64,000 nt of DNA from Pseudomonadota bacterium (GCA_018902545.1 JAHIQM010000004.1:1-64000); one strand, 5' to 3'; numbered from the stretch's first letter, positions 33,595 through 42,197 are shown. Numbers and translations are program-made. The notes: generated by a model not told the origin, from the sequence alone.

Positions 33595-34416
33595 ATGTTT
33601 GTGATCAGCCGCACTTCCTCCAGCATTCCACCAGGGGAATCCACGCAGCAACTGAACAGCGAGCAGGCCCGGAGCATCGTCTGCGACATCGACACCCGCG
33701 TCTGCGCGCCCGGCGTGGAGTTCCGGCTAAAAGCCACCTTCAAAGCCTCCTCCAGGCGCATCGCCCTCTTCGGCCCTTCGGGCTCCGGCAAGAGCCTGAC
33801 CCTCATGGCCCTGGCGGGTTTGCTCACGCCACGCCAGGGACGCATCGAAGTGCGGGGCCAGACCTTCTTCGACTCCGAGGCCAAAGTGAATGTTCCGGCC
33901 CGCAGGCGCAACGTCGGCATGCTTTTCCAGGACTACGCCCTCTTTCCGCACCTGAGCGTGTACGACAACATCGCCTTTGGCCTCAAACCTGTCTTCGGCC
34001 CGCTGAAACAGGAGCACCGCGCACGCGTCGACGAACTGCTCGAACTCTGCGGCCTGTCCGTGCAAGCCCGCCAGCGCCCCGCCCAGATCTCCGGCGGCCA
34101 GCGCCAGCGCACCGCCCTGGCCCGCGCCTTGGCCACGGGGCCGGAACTGCTCCTGCTGGACGAACCCTTCACGGCCCTGGACCAGCCACTGCGCGAAAAG
34201 ATGCGCGCCGAGCTTTTCACCATTTTGGAGCGCTTCGACATCCCCATGGTCATGGTCAGCCACGACCTCGACGACGTAGACCATTTCGCCCAGACGCTGG
34301 TCGCCTTCGGTCATGGCCGGGTGCTTGAGGTTGTCGACTATGAGGCGCGCCGCAGGAGCCAAAGCCCCCGTCAGATCCTCGATCCCCTTTTTCTGGCTGC
34401 CCAGAACTGCAAATAA
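33595..34416 (+). CDS. modC: Molybdate ABC transporter ATPase ModC
   Basis: A 273-residue ATPase. Walker A GPSGSGKS, signature ISGGQRQR and Walker B LLLLDEPFTALDQ are intact. It lacks the C-terminal TOBE (molybdate-binding) domain found in long ModC proteins, stopping soon after the ATPase core. It has an extra ~30-residue Ser/Gln-rich N-terminus before the usual first strand. An alternative start at 33580 overlaps modB. It energises uptake through ModB. Confidence 0.92.
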   Translation: MFVISRTSSSIPPGESTQQLNSEQARSIVCDIDTRVCAPGVEFRLKATFKASSRRIALFGPSGSGKSLTLMALAGLLTPRQGRIEVRGQTFFDSEAKVNVPARRRNVGMLFQDYALFPHLSVYDNIAFGLKPVFGPLKQEHRARVDELLELCGLSVQARQRPAQISGGQRQRTALARALATGPELLLLDEPFTALDQPLREKMRAELFTILERFDIPMVMVSHDLDDVDHFAQTLVAFGHGRVLEVVDYEARRRSQSPRQILDPLFLAAQNCK

Positions 34417-34419
34417 AAT

Positions 34420-34452
34420 GGGCCCTGCGCGAGAATTCTCGCACCGGGCCCG
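34420..34452 (+). terminator. Hairpin between modC and modA
   Basis: GGGCCCTGCGCGAGAATTCTCGC pairs back on itself and on CGGGCCC to form a strong interrupted hairpin with a GCGAGAATTCTCGC palindrome at its tip. There is no T-run after it, so attenuation or RNA stabilisation is as likely as termination. Confidence 0.6.
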
Positions 34453-34555
34453 CACATAAAGGAGGCTTGATTGTTGCGCGCGCTGGTCTCATTCCGTCGC
34501 GGATGGCGCTGATCTGGCCGACGAAAAATCATCAACAACCTTCAAAAGGACTCAT

Positions 34556-35299
34556 ATGATTATACGAAATACGATTTTGGCACTTTCCTGCATCCTCGTC
34601 TCCACTCCTGTCCTCGCCGGCGACCTTCTCGTCTCGGCCGCCGCCAGCCTGACCAACGCCTTTCAGGAGATGAAGGTCCCCTTCGAAAAGGCCAATCCCG
34701 GCACCACCGTGGTCCTCAATTTTGCCGCTTCCGGACCGCTCCTGCAGCAGATGCAGCAGGGTGCGCCCGTAGATGTTTTCGCGTCCGCCGACCAGGAAAC
34801 CATGGACAAGGCCGGTGACCTCATCGATGCGACGTCGCGTGCGAATTTCGCGGGCAACGCGCTGGTGCTCATCGTTCCGGCTGAAGGCGGCCCCGCATTG
34901 AGCGACCCCAAAGAGCTCGCTGGCGATGGATTCAAGCTTATCGCCATCGGCAACCCCGACTCCGTACCTGTCGGCCGCTATGCCAAGGGCGCTCTGACTG
35001 CAGATGTGCTGTACGATGTGATTGGCCCCAAATTCGTCATGGCCGAAAGCGTGCGCCAGGCCCTAGATTACGTATCCCGAGGCGAAGTGCAGGCAGGCTT
35101 TGTCTACGCCACGGACGCGGCCCTGCGCGCCGACAAGGTCAAAGTCGCGGCGGAAGTGGTCGGTTACAAACCCATCGCCTACCCCATCGCCGTGCTCAAG
35201 GAATCAAAAAACAAGGACATGGGACAAAAATTCCTCGACTTCGTCATGGGCGAGGAAGGCCAGGCCATCTTGGCTCAGTTCGGATTTAAAAAACCGTAA
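34556..35299 (+). CDS. modA: Periplasmic molybdate-binding protein ModA
   Basis: A 247-residue secreted binding protein: signal peptide (about residues 1-21, ending VLA-GD), then the mature start DLLVSAAASLTNAFQEM and the oxyanion-site motifs NFAASGPLLQQMQQGAPVDVF and VGRYAKGAL typical of ModA. It captures molybdate or tungstate in the periplasm for ModBC. The gene order modB-modC-modA with a hairpin before modA departs from the usual modABC and may allow separate, higher expression of the binding protein. Confidence 0.95.
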   Translation: MIIRNTILALSCILVSTPVLAGDLLVSAAASLTNAFQEMKVPFEKANPGTTVVLNFAASGPLLQQMQQGAPVDVFASADQETMDKAGDLIDATSRANFAGNALVLIVPAEGGPALSDPKELAGDGFKLIAIGNPDSVPVGRYAKGALTADVLYDVIGPKFVMAESVRQALDYVSRGEVQAGFVYATDAALRADKVKVAAEVVGYKPIAYPIAVLKESKNKDMGQKFLDFVMGEEGQAILAQFGFKKP

Positions 35300-35508
35300 C
35301 GGCAGACACGTTGCCCCCATCGGCTCGATCTTAACCCCGAGCAACCGGGGATTCATGCGTCTCTTCAAGGGACAGGCATGGATCCCGCCTGCGCGGGAAT
35401 GACATTTGGACAGTGCGACAAATTGGTAATCAGAAAGCATTATTCCGCAGCACGCGTCATCCGTGCGAAGGCGGAGAGGTATGGTCCCGCGCCGTCAATT
35501 ACAGAGAA

Positions 35509-37218
35509 TTACCCATACACGGAAACCAGGGCAAAGGCCTCGACATCCACCAGCCCCTTGTCGGTGAGGCGGAGGCGGGGAATGACGGGGAGCGAGAGGA
35601 AGGAGAGCTGCATGAACGGATTGATGTTTTTCGGACAGCCGAGCTCCCGTGCGGAAGCGTTGAGATAGTCGAGGGCGCTTGCCACTGCTGCTGGCTCCTG
35701 GTCGCTCATCAGCCCGGCCAGGGGCAGGGGAACCAGATTGAGGACCCAGCCGTCGCGCACGCACACGAATCCGCCCCCGCATTTGGCCAGGACGCGCACG
35801 GCCAGGAGCATGTCGGAATCCGAGACCCCGGCCACGATCAGGTTGTGCGAATCGTGGGCCACGGTGCTCGCGATGGCCCCGGCCCTGAGCCCAAGGCCTC
35901 GCACCAGCCCCAGTCCCACCCCGCCGCTGCCGTGATGACGCTCGAAAACGGCCAGCTTGGCCACGTCGGTCTCTGGGTCCGCCATGACCAGGCCGTCCTG
36001 AACCAACGGGGCGACCATGTCCATCTCGGTCACGATCTGACCCGGGACGGTGCGGATGACCCGAACCCTCTTCCCGTCGGGCGGAGCGGGTATCCTGAGA
36101 CAGGACGGCTCGATTTCGCCCAGGTGCACACTGTCGGTGACCGCGAGCCTCGTGGAGGCCGCGTGCCAGGAACCGGGCACAATGGGCTGGCCGCCCAGAT
36201 AGACTTCGGAGATGGAAAAGGATTCAAGATCGTCAAGGAGCACAAAATCGGCCCGGTAGCCCGGTGCCACCGCCCCTCTGCGCCGCAGGCCAAAATAGCG
36301 GGCGGTGTTGATGGAGGCCATCTGGATGGCCCGCAACGGCGAAAGTCCCCGGCTCACGGCCAGCCGGATGGTGTGGTCGAGGTGCCCGTCGCACAGCAGG
36401 TCGTCGCAGTGGCGGTCATCGGTGACAAGCGAGCAGTTCTGGCTGTTGAAGTCGTTTATGAGCGGCAGCAGGTCGAAAAGATTTTTTTCGGAACTGCCCT
36501 CGCGGATCATGACCTGCATGCCCCCGCGCAGTTTTTCGCGGGCCTCTTCCAGATGGCAGGCCTCGTGGTCGCTGCCCGGACCGGCCAGGATGTACGCATT
36601 CAGGTCAAAACCGGTCAGCCCCGGCGCATGGCCGTCCACGGGCCGTCCGTCAGCCGCGAGGAGTTTGCTCATTACCTGCGGGTCCTGGAACAATACACCG
36701 GGGTAGTTCATCAGTTCCCCAAGACCCAGGATGCGTTCCGGATATTCCTTGAACATACCCGCAATGTCATGGGCGGAGATGGCCGCTCCGGCGGTTTCCA
36801 GATGCGTGGCCGGGACGCAGGACGGCATCATGCAGCGGATATCAAGGGGCAGGTCGCGAGTAATTTCGAGCAGCCACCTGATCCCGTCGAGCCCCAGGAC
36901 ATTGGCCAGCTCATGTGGATCGCAGACGACCAGAGCCGTACCGTGCGCCGCTGCGACCTGCGCAAAGCGCACGGGATCGAGCAGGGTGGACTCGATGTGG
37001 ATGTGCCCTTCGATCAGGCCGGGGCAGAGATAGCGTCCGCAGCCGTCCACGACTTTCAGGGCCTCGTAGTCACCAAAGCCGACGATGACACCGTTTTTCA
37101 CGCCCACGCTGCCGGAATGCACCTCGCCGGAGAGGACGTTGACGATCTGACAATTCCGGACCAGCAAATCCACCGGGGTCTCTCCCCGGGCGGCATGCAG
37201 CAGACTGTTCATGGGCAT
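35509..37218 (-). CDS. ade: Adenine deaminase
   Basis: A 569-residue amidohydrolase converting adenine to hypoxanthine, for purine salvage or use as nitrogen source. Metal-site motifs are visible: GLIEGHIHIESTLL (HxH), the VCDPHELANVLG loop, GHAPGL, and TDDRHCDDLL. The C-terminal adenine deaminase domain contains TVAHDSHNLIVAGVSD. Family length is about 570-600. An AAGGAG site lies about 9 nt before the start; an alternative ATG is two codons downstream. It is separate from its neighbours, with about 35 nt to the acyltransferase gene upstream on the same strand. Confidence 0.95.
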   Translation of the reverse strand: MPMNSLLHAARGETPVDLLVRNCQIVNVLSGEVHSGSVGVKNGVIVGFGDYEALKVVDGCGRYLCPGLIEGHIHIESTLLDPVRFAQVAAAHGTALVVCDPHELANVLGLDGIRWLLEITRDLPLDIRCMMPSCVPATHLETAGAAISAHDIAGMFKEYPERILGLGELMNYPGVLFQDPQVMSKLLAADGRPVDGHAPGLTGFDLNAYILAGPGSDHEACHLEEAREKLRGGMQVMIREGSSEKNLFDLLPLINDFNSQNCSLVTDDRHCDDLLCDGHLDHTIRLAVSRGLSPLRAIQMASINTARYFGLRRRGAVAPGYRADFVLLDDLESFSISEVYLGGQPIVPGSWHAASTRLAVTDSVHLGEIEPSCLRIPAPPDGKRVRVIRTVPGQIVTEMDMVAPLVQDGLVMADPETDVAKLAVFERHHGSGGVGLGLVRGLGLRAGAIASTVAHDSHNLIVAGVSDSDMLLAVRVLAKCGGGFVCVRDGWVLNLVPLPLAGLMSDQEPAAVASALDYLNASARELGCPKNINPFMQLSFLSLPVIPRLRLTDKGLVDVEAFALVSVYG

Positions 37219-37254
37219 GGGCTCACATCTCCTTGTTATAAGGAAAGCATACGC

Positions 37255-38133
37255 TTACGGCCGGGTTTTCCAGCGCCGGTGCATCCAGAACCACTGCTGC
37301 GGATAGCGCAGCACCATTTCTTCCACGGCCCCGGTGTAAAACCGGCAGATCTGATCGACGCGGTCCGCCCTCTCGCCCTCAAGTGTCGCCGTGTCCAGAC
37401 AGGGCAGGGTCACGGCCCTGAAGCGCCCATGGGGCAGGCGAATGAGGAAGAAGGGCCAGACCTCGGCCTTGGCGCGCAGGGCCAGAATCGCGGGCCCCTT
37501 GTTCACGGCGGCCATTTCACCCAAAAACGGCAAAAACTGTGCTTCGGCTTTCTTGCAGTTGTGATCCACCAGAAACGCGCAAAGCCCGCCCCGACGCAAT
37601 TGGCCCAGAGCATCGGTCGCGGCCTGTCGATGGGGAAGCACCCGGATCTTGGACTGCGTGCGCATGTGCAGCATGAGTTCGGCCAGGGCTTTGTCCTTGG
37701 GCAGGCGGACCACAACATGGCAATCGGTCTTGGTGTTGAAACGCTTGAGCACTCCGCCCAGCAGCTCCCAGCATCCAAGATGCCCGGTCACGCCCACGAC
37801 AGGGCGCAATGTGGAGCCCATGCGCGCAAAGAGGTCCGGATTTTCGTATTCGACACGCTCTTCCAGAAAACGGTGATCCATGTAGCGGGCATGGAAAAGT
37901 TCCAGAAAGGAGCACGCGCTGTGCCGGAAGCTGGCCTCGGCCAGTTCTGCGGCTTCCCGCATTCCCAGACCGAGTCGTTCCTGGATACAGCGGGTGGTTT
38001 CCCTGCGCCGCGAGGGCAATGTCCGCCACAGAAGCCAGCCGAGGCCATTGCCAAGGGCCTGTAGCCGCTCAAGGGACAGGGACGTGCCCAGGGGCAGGAA
38101 GGCATTGTAGGCTATGTGTCTCACAAATCGCAT
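37255..38133 (-). CDS. Lipid A biosynthesis acyltransferase (HtrB/LpxL-like)
   Basis: A 292-residue membrane-associated acyltransferase of the LpxL/LpxM family, which adds secondary acyl chains to Kdo2-lipid A at the inner membrane. The catalytic HxxxxE motif is seen as HLGCWE, followed by VVRLPKDKALAELM, the FLVDHN motif, and the C-terminal YPQQWFWMHRRWK. It overlaps the upstream DUF374 gene by 13 nt, so the two acyltransferases are one operon. Confidence 0.92.
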   Translation of the reverse strand: MRFVRHIAYNAFLPLGTSLSLERLQALGNGLGWLLWRTLPSRRRETTRCIQERLGLGMREAAELAEASFRHSACSFLELFHARYMDHRFLEERVEYENPDLFARMGSTLRPVVGVTGHLGCWELLGGVLKRFNTKTDCHVVVRLPKDKALAELMLHMRTQSKIRVLPHRQAATDALGQLRRGGLCAFLVDHNCKKAEAQFLPFLGEMAAVNKGPAILALRAKAEVWPFFLIRLPHGRFRAVTLPCLDTATLEGERADRVDQICRFYTGAVEEMVLRYPQQWFWMHRRWKTRP

Positions 38134-38765
38134 CCCAGAGAGTTCATGATCTGTTCAAGATGTTCGCACCGCCGCCGCATTTCTTCGGGATCATCGCCAG
38201 CAGGCGGCAAGGTGACAGGATCACCGTAAATGATGGTGCATTTGGAGAACGGCCACGGCAACTGAAACTTATCCCAGGCGCGGTGAAAGATTTTTGCCCG
38301 GCTCATCACGGCCCGCACCGGAACAATGGGCGAACCGGCATGGTCGGCCAAAAAGACGGCTCCGGGCTTGACCTTGTGGCGCGGTCCGCGCGGCCCGTCT
38401 ACGGTGAAGATGACCCCCACGCCCTGCTCGTCCATGACCCGCTTGGCCGCGATCAGGGCGCGCATACCGCCGCGCGAACTGGACCCGCGCACAGACAGGA
38501 AGCCGAAACTCTTCAGCGCCGCGGCCAGGATTTCCCCGTCCTGGCTCTGGCTGACCACACAGGCCATGCGCTCCCCAGCGTGGGCGGGGATGAGCGGAAA
38601 AATCTCGTCATGCCAGAGGATGATCACGGGCCGCTTGGCCCGTAGCGCGGGGTCCGTAAAGACAGCGGTATTGATCCGCTCCACACGCAGGGTCAGGTGC
38701 CACAGACGCACAAGCCAGGCCAAAGCGGTACCTAAAAACCAGGGAGAAACGGGAACCCGCACCAT
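38121..38765 (-). CDS. DUF374 lysophospholipid acyltransferase family protein
   Basis: A 214-residue protein with an N-terminal hydrophobic segment and the DUF374 pattern: ILWHDEIFPLIPAH, SQSQDGEILAAALKSFGF, RGSSSRGGMRAL, and FTVDGPRGPRHKVKPGAVFLA. The family is related to glycerol-phosphate acyltransferases and is often found beside lipid A genes. Here it overlaps an LpxL-like gene, supporting a role in lipid A or envelope lipid acylation. The precise reaction is not known. Confidence 0.9.
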   Translation of the reverse strand: MVRVPVSPWFLGTALAWLVRLWHLTLRVERINTAVFTDPALRAKRPVIILWHDEIFPLIPAHAGERMACVVSQSQDGEILAAALKSFGFLSVRGSSSRGGMRALIAAKRVMDEQGVGVIFTVDGPRGPRHKVKPGAVFLADHAGSPIVPVRAVMSRAKIFHRAWDKFQLPWPFSKCTIIYGDPVTLPPAGDDPEEMRRRCEHLEQIMNSLGCDL

Positions 38766-38892
38766 TCAACTCCTTATCGGACCGGAATAGAATCAATTTT
38801 TTCGATGGAAAGGCAAAAAACGTATAGGTTAAAACGATTTGACCAGAACCCGGGGGCACGTCAATCATCCTAAAAAAAAAGGGAGTCTCAAT

Positions 38893-39513
38893 ATGCCAAT
38901 CGTCCTCAATTGCGAAAACGAACCATGCCCCAACCCCGTATTGCGTTGCAAGCGGCTTCTGGACGAGCAAACGCCTGAAAATATGGAAGTCATCGTCGAC
39001 AACGAGGCGTCCATGGACAACGTCAGCCGCTATCTGATCAGCAAAGGCATGCGCGTCGATGACACGCGCAAGGATGGCAAACTGTGGACCATCAAAGCCT
39101 CGCAGGCTGATTCCGCAGATGCGCCCCGTGCCGAGCAGGTGTCATCAGCGCAAAAAGACCCAAAACAGGTCAGCGCGGCCAAAATCCTGGTCTTTCTGAC
39201 ATCCGACACCCTGGGACAGGGAGACGACATGCTGGGCTCCCGGCTGATGGGCAATTTCCTGAACACCCTGCCGGAGCTTGGCGATACGCTGTGGCGCATC
39301 ATCATGGTCAATGGAGCCGTAAAACTGGCCACGGCAACAAACCCGGCTATTGATGCGCTCAGGAAGCTGGAGGCTGGAGGCGTATCCATCCTGGTCTGCG
39401 GCACCTGCCTGGAGTTTTTCAAGCTCATGGATCAGAAGGAAGTCGGCCAAGTCACCAACATGCTCGACGTGGTCACCAGCCAGCAGCTGGCCGACAAAGT
39501 AATCACTCTCTAG
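38893..39513 (+). CDS. yedF: YedF-type sulfurtransferase-like selenium metabolism protein
   Basis: A 206-residue two-domain protein. The N-terminal TusA/SirA-like domain has the persulfide-type motif EPCPNPVLRCKRLLD (CPxP). The C-terminal DsrE-like domain (about residues 95-205) includes ILVFLTSDTLGQGDDMLGSRLM and the Cys-bearing ILVCGTCLEFF motif. This fusion is called YedF and occurs with selenium use (SelD), which fits selenoenzymes such as formate dehydrogenase in sulfate reducers. The start is the ATG giving MPIVLNCENEPC. A tandem palindromic array begins directly after the stop codon. Confidence 0.92.
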   Translation: MPIVLNCENEPCPNPVLRCKRLLDEQTPENMEVIVDNEASMDNVSRYLISKGMRVDDTRKDGKLWTIKASQADSADAPRAEQVSSAQKDPKQVSAAKILVFLTSDTLGQGDDMLGSRLMGNFLNTLPELGDTLWRIIMVNGAVKLATATNPAIDALRKLEAGGVSILVCGTCLEFFKLMDQKEVGQVTNMLDVVTSQQLADKVITL

Positions 39514-39514
39514 G

Positions 39515-40181
39515 CGTCCGTTTAGAATCCGTTCTGGACTGCGTTGTTCACCGATTTTGACGGGCTTATGTAGACGACTACACCGCGCCCGCCAAAATCG
39601 GCTCTCGCCTTGCCAGAACGAATTCTAAACAGACGCCGGAAGGCATAAATCCATTCCGGACTGCGTTGTTCACCGATTTTGACGGGCTTATGTAGACGAC
39701 TACACCGCGCCCGCCAAAATCGGCTCTCGCCTTGCCAGAACGAATTCTAAACAGACGCCGGAAAACATATATCGATTCCGGACTGCGTTGTTCATCGATT
39801 TTAAGCGCTTACGTAGACGACTACACCGCGCCCGCCAAAATCGGCTCTCGCCTTGCCAGAACGAATTCTAAACAGACGCCGGAAGGCATAAATCCATTCA
39901 GGACTACGTTGTTCAACGATTTTATAAGAGCTTATGTAGACGACTACACCGCGCCCGCCAAAATCGGCTCTCGCCTTGCCAGAACGAATTCTAAACAGAC
40001 GCCGGAAGACATATATACATTCCGGACTGCTTTATTCACCTATTTTAAGCGCTTATGCAGACGACTACACCACGCCCGCCAAAATCGGCTCTCGCCTTGC
40101 CAGAACGAATTCTAAACAGACGCCGGAAGACATAAATCCGTTCTGGACTGCGTTGTTCACCGGTTTTGACGGGCTTATGTA
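39515..40181. repeat. Tandem array of 122-bp palindromic units (five full, one partial)
   Basis: Unit starts (GGACT) lie at 39536, 39658, 39780, 39901, 40024 and 40145, a period of 121-123 bp. Each unit is itself a long interrupted palindrome: GCGTTGTTCACCGATTTTGA...GGGC on one side and GCCC-GCCAAAATCGGCTC on the other, around a GTAG-ACGA-CTAC tip. The outermost arms are TTTAGAATCCGTTCTGG and CCAGAACGAATTCTAAA. The right arm (GCCAAAATCGGCTCTCGCCT) is nearly invariant, while the left arm and the 20-bp linker vary. The array fills the whole convergent gap between yedF and the rhodanese gene, and supplies that gene's stop codon. Confidence 0.95.
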
Positions 40182-40630
40182 GATGGCATGGCCGAGAGCG
40201 TCATCGGATTCGTCAGGCCAGCAGTCAACGGAAAGCCCTCCCTTGCCCAGGCCACGATGCCGCCACGCAGGTCGAAGACTCGTGCGAAGCCCAGCGTGTC
40301 GGCCAGCCGCAGGACGTCCGAGCTGCGGCCCCCGCTGTGGCAGTAGACGAATATGGTCGCGTTCCTGTCCAGGGCCGCGAAGCGCTCTCGAAAATCCGGG
40401 GCGTAATAGTCCATGAGGATCGCGCCCTCGATGAACCCGCGCCGGAATTCGCCCGGCGTGCGCACATCCAGAATCACGAAGTCGGGGCGGCCTTTGCTCT
40501 GCCTGATGAGTTCATGGGCCGCTTGCGGCCCCAGAATCCGTTCGTCGGCAGCCTGGCAACCGGCCAGAACGAGGGCAGCCCAGACCCAGAGTACCGCCGT
40601 CAGGATCGTGCGCATGGACCCTGCTTTCAT
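40175..40630 (-). CDS. Rhodanese-domain lipoprotein
   Basis: A 151-residue protein with a lipoprotein signal (LAGC at about residues 22-25, with the Cys as lipid anchor) and one rhodanese domain (about 38-140) carrying DVRTPGEFRRGFIEGA and the active loop YCHSGGRS with its catalytic Cys. It probably acts in the periplasm in sulfur or thiol transfer. Its ATG overlaps the fdhD stop (ATGA), so it is in an operon with FdhD, itself a sulfurtransferase. The last codons and the stop lie inside the 122-bp repeat array, so the natural C-terminus may have been altered. Confidence 0.9.
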   Translation of the reverse strand: MKAGSMRTILTAVLWVWAALVLAGCQAADERILGPQAAHELIRQSKGRPDFVILDVRTPGEFRRGFIEGAILMDYYAPDFRERFAALDRNATIFVYCHSGGRSSDVLRLADTLGFARVFDLRGGIVAWAREGFPLTAGLTNPMTLSAMPST

Positions 40631-41421
40631 GTGATGCGTTCCGCAGCCGAAAAGATGGAAAAACGGCTCTGGCGAGCGAAGCCGATGAGGGTGAGGTTCA
40701 TGTCCCGGGCCAGGAGCACGGCCTGGTGGGTTGGCGCGCCCAGGGAAATCAGCACGGGAATGCCAGCCCGCCGGCCCTTGTGCACGATCTCCGAGGAAAT
40801 GCGGCCGGAGGTGATCATGGCCGTGCGTCCCAGATCCACCCCAAGGGCCAGGGCGCGGCCCACGACCTTGTCTGCGGCGTTGTGGCGCCCGACGTCGTCA
40901 CGGATCAGGTCCGGATCGCAGCCTTCTGCGCTCAGCGCCACGGTGTGCACGCCGCCCGTGGCGTGGTGCAGGTCCGAATAACGGCGAAACCAGTTGGCCA
41001 GCTCCTGCACGCGTGCAGCAGGCAGGGTGAAACCAAGGGGCATGGGCTCGCGCCCCGACTGCTCCAGGGCGCTGGCGAACATGACGCCCTTGCCGCAGCC
41101 TGAGGTGTAGGTGCGCCGCGAGAGCTGCTCCGGGTCCACCTCACCAGCCAGCCGCACGTGCACGGTCCAGACGGCCGGATCGACCTCGCATCCCAGAATA
41201 TCCGCCGGACTGGCCAGAAGGCCGGAAGTGTGCAGGAAGCCACGCGCCAGATCGTCCAGATGCTCGGGAGTGCACATCAGGGTGGCGATTTCCGTAGTCC
41301 CGGCCAGGACGGTCACGGGGACCTCCGTAGCCACGACATCGGTCTCGGACGCGAAGCCTGACGCAGTGACTTTTACGATGTCCATCCGCACCAATGGTTC
41401 CAGAGGCTGTGGGTCCGCCAT
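40627..41421 (-). CDS. fdhD: Formate dehydrogenase accessory sulfurtransferase FdhD
   Basis: A 264-residue protein of the FdhD/NarQ family, needed to sulfurate the molybdenum or tungsten cofactor of formate dehydrogenase. Visible motifs are PLxxLVRM...TEVPVTVLAGTTE, ARGFLHTSGLL, TYTSGCGKG, GGVHTVALS, RDDVGRHNAADKVVG and the SGRISSEIV end motif. The sulfur-carrying site CGxCG of E. coli FdhD appears here as SGCGKG, keeping only the first Cys. The start at 41421 has AAGGAG 7 nt upstream. The next gene is a rhodanese, a possible sulfur donor. Confidence 0.95.
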   Translation of the reverse strand: MADPQPLEPLVRMDIVKVTASGFASETDVVATEVPVTVLAGTTEIATLMCTPEHLDDLARGFLHTSGLLASPADILGCEVDPAVWTVHVRLAGEVDPEQLSRRTYTSGCGKGVMFASALEQSGREPMPLGFTLPAARVQELANWFRRYSDLHHATGGVHTVALSAEGCDPDLIRDDVGRHNAADKVVGRALALGVDLGRTAMITSGRISSEIVHKGRRAGIPVLISLGAPTHQAVLLARDMNLTLIGFARQSRFSIFSAAERIT

Positions 41422-41570
41422 GAAGACTCCTTGAAAAAAAATCTTTTCCGCCGCGCCCTTCACTGGAAGTGGCAAACGCTAAAACGCTCCTGAATGATCG
41501 CCGACACGGGAGAAGTCCTACCCACGACCTGCCTCCTGTCAAGACGAAGAGCCTCTTTCCACCTGGGTTA

Positions 41571-41664
41571 TATACAGTTTTCCCATGATTGCCTTTATCG
41601 TGACAAAGTTCACATTTGAGTTCTTGCCCTCCAGCAGGTAAGAATATAAGGGAAAACTATACAT
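41571..41664. promoter_or_regulatory. Widely spaced inverted repeat upstream of cytochrome c3
   Basis: TATACAGTTTTCCC (41571-41584) and GGGAAAACTATACA (41650-41663) are inverted copies with one mismatch, 65 bp apart, in the divergent spacer between fdhD and the cytochrome gene. They could be paired operators for looping or for control of both genes. Confidence 0.5.
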
Positions 41665-41755
41665 AAGGGACGCCCCGGACCCTTTGTCGATTTCCCGTAT
41701 CAAATGCGGCTAAGGGTTACAGGGGCCTGTATCTGGAACATTCAAGGAGGAAATA

Positions 41756-42160
41756 ATGAGCCGTCTTCGTACGCTGGCCCTGGTAGGACTGATGATTTTC
41801 GGCTGTGCCACCATCGCCCTGAGCGGAACTTTCGAAATTCCCGAAAGCGTGACCATGAGCCCGAAACTGTTCGAAGGCTACACGCCCAAGAAAGGCGACG
41901 TGACCTTCAACCACGCTTCGCACATAGATATTCCCTGCCAGCAGTGCCACCACACCGTGGCCGACACCTACACCATCGAGAGCTGCATGACTGCAGGCTG
42001 TCATGACAACATCACGGTGCGCACGGAAGTTTCCTCTGTCTACCGGGCATTCCACACCACCCATGACAAAGAAAAAAGCTGTGTGGGCTGTCACCGCGAA
42101 CTCAAGCGCCAGGGCCCCAGCGACGCCCCCCTGGCCTGCAACAGCTGCCACGTGCAGTAA
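41756..42160 (+). CDS. Tetraheme cytochrome c3 (class III cytochrome c)
   Basis: A 134-residue periplasmic protein with a signal peptide (about residues 1-23) and four heme-binding motifs: CQQCH (61-65), a CX4CH motif CMTAGCH (77-83), CVGCH (109-113) and CNSCH (128-132). The distal heme ligands would come from the upstream HASH and HTTH histidines. This is the standard layout of Desulfovibrio cytochrome c3, which carries electrons between periplasmic hydrogenases or formate dehydrogenases and membrane complexes. AAGGAGG precedes the start. It is monocistronic and ends at a strong terminator. Confidence 0.95.
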   Translation: MSRLRTLALVGLMIFGCATIALSGTFEIPESVTMSPKLFEGYTPKKGDVTFNHASHIDIPCQQCHHTVADTYTIESCMTAGCHDNITVRTEVSSVYRAFHTTHDKEKSCVGCHRELKRQGPSDAPLACNSCHVQ

Positions 42161-42167
42161 CCCATCC

Positions 42168-42197
42168 GCGCCCCCGCCCCCGGGGGCGCAGCTTTTT
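42168..42197 (+). terminator. Terminator of the cytochrome c3 gene
   Basis: GCGCCCCCG and CGGGGGCGC form a perfect 9-bp stem with a CCCC loop, 8 nt after the stop codon, followed by CAGCTTTTT. Confidence 0.92.

Noticed and set aside
35340-35402. GGATCCCGCCTGCGCGGGAA-type hairpin as a special regulatory element
   Set aside because: This short palindrome (CCCGC-CTGC-GCGGG) is a very common dispersed sequence type in bacterial genomes. A single copy here supports no particular role.
35413-38064. 883-codon plus-strand frame opposite adenine deaminase and the acyltransferase
   Set aside because: Despite its length it mirrors two genes with full catalytic motifs on the other strand. Long antisense frames are expected at this GC content.
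39732-40115. Open frame of 127 codons inside the 122-bp array
   Set aside because: It is a periodic translation of the repeat (the same ~40 residues recurring) with no ribosome-binding site. The open frame is a by-product of the repeat unit.
39515-40181. Array read as integron attC sites or as a CRISPR array
   Set aside because: The unit length is like attC, but the ends lack RYYYAAC/GTTRRRY core sites and no integrase or cassette genes are present. The units are far longer than CRISPR repeats and have no unique spacers.
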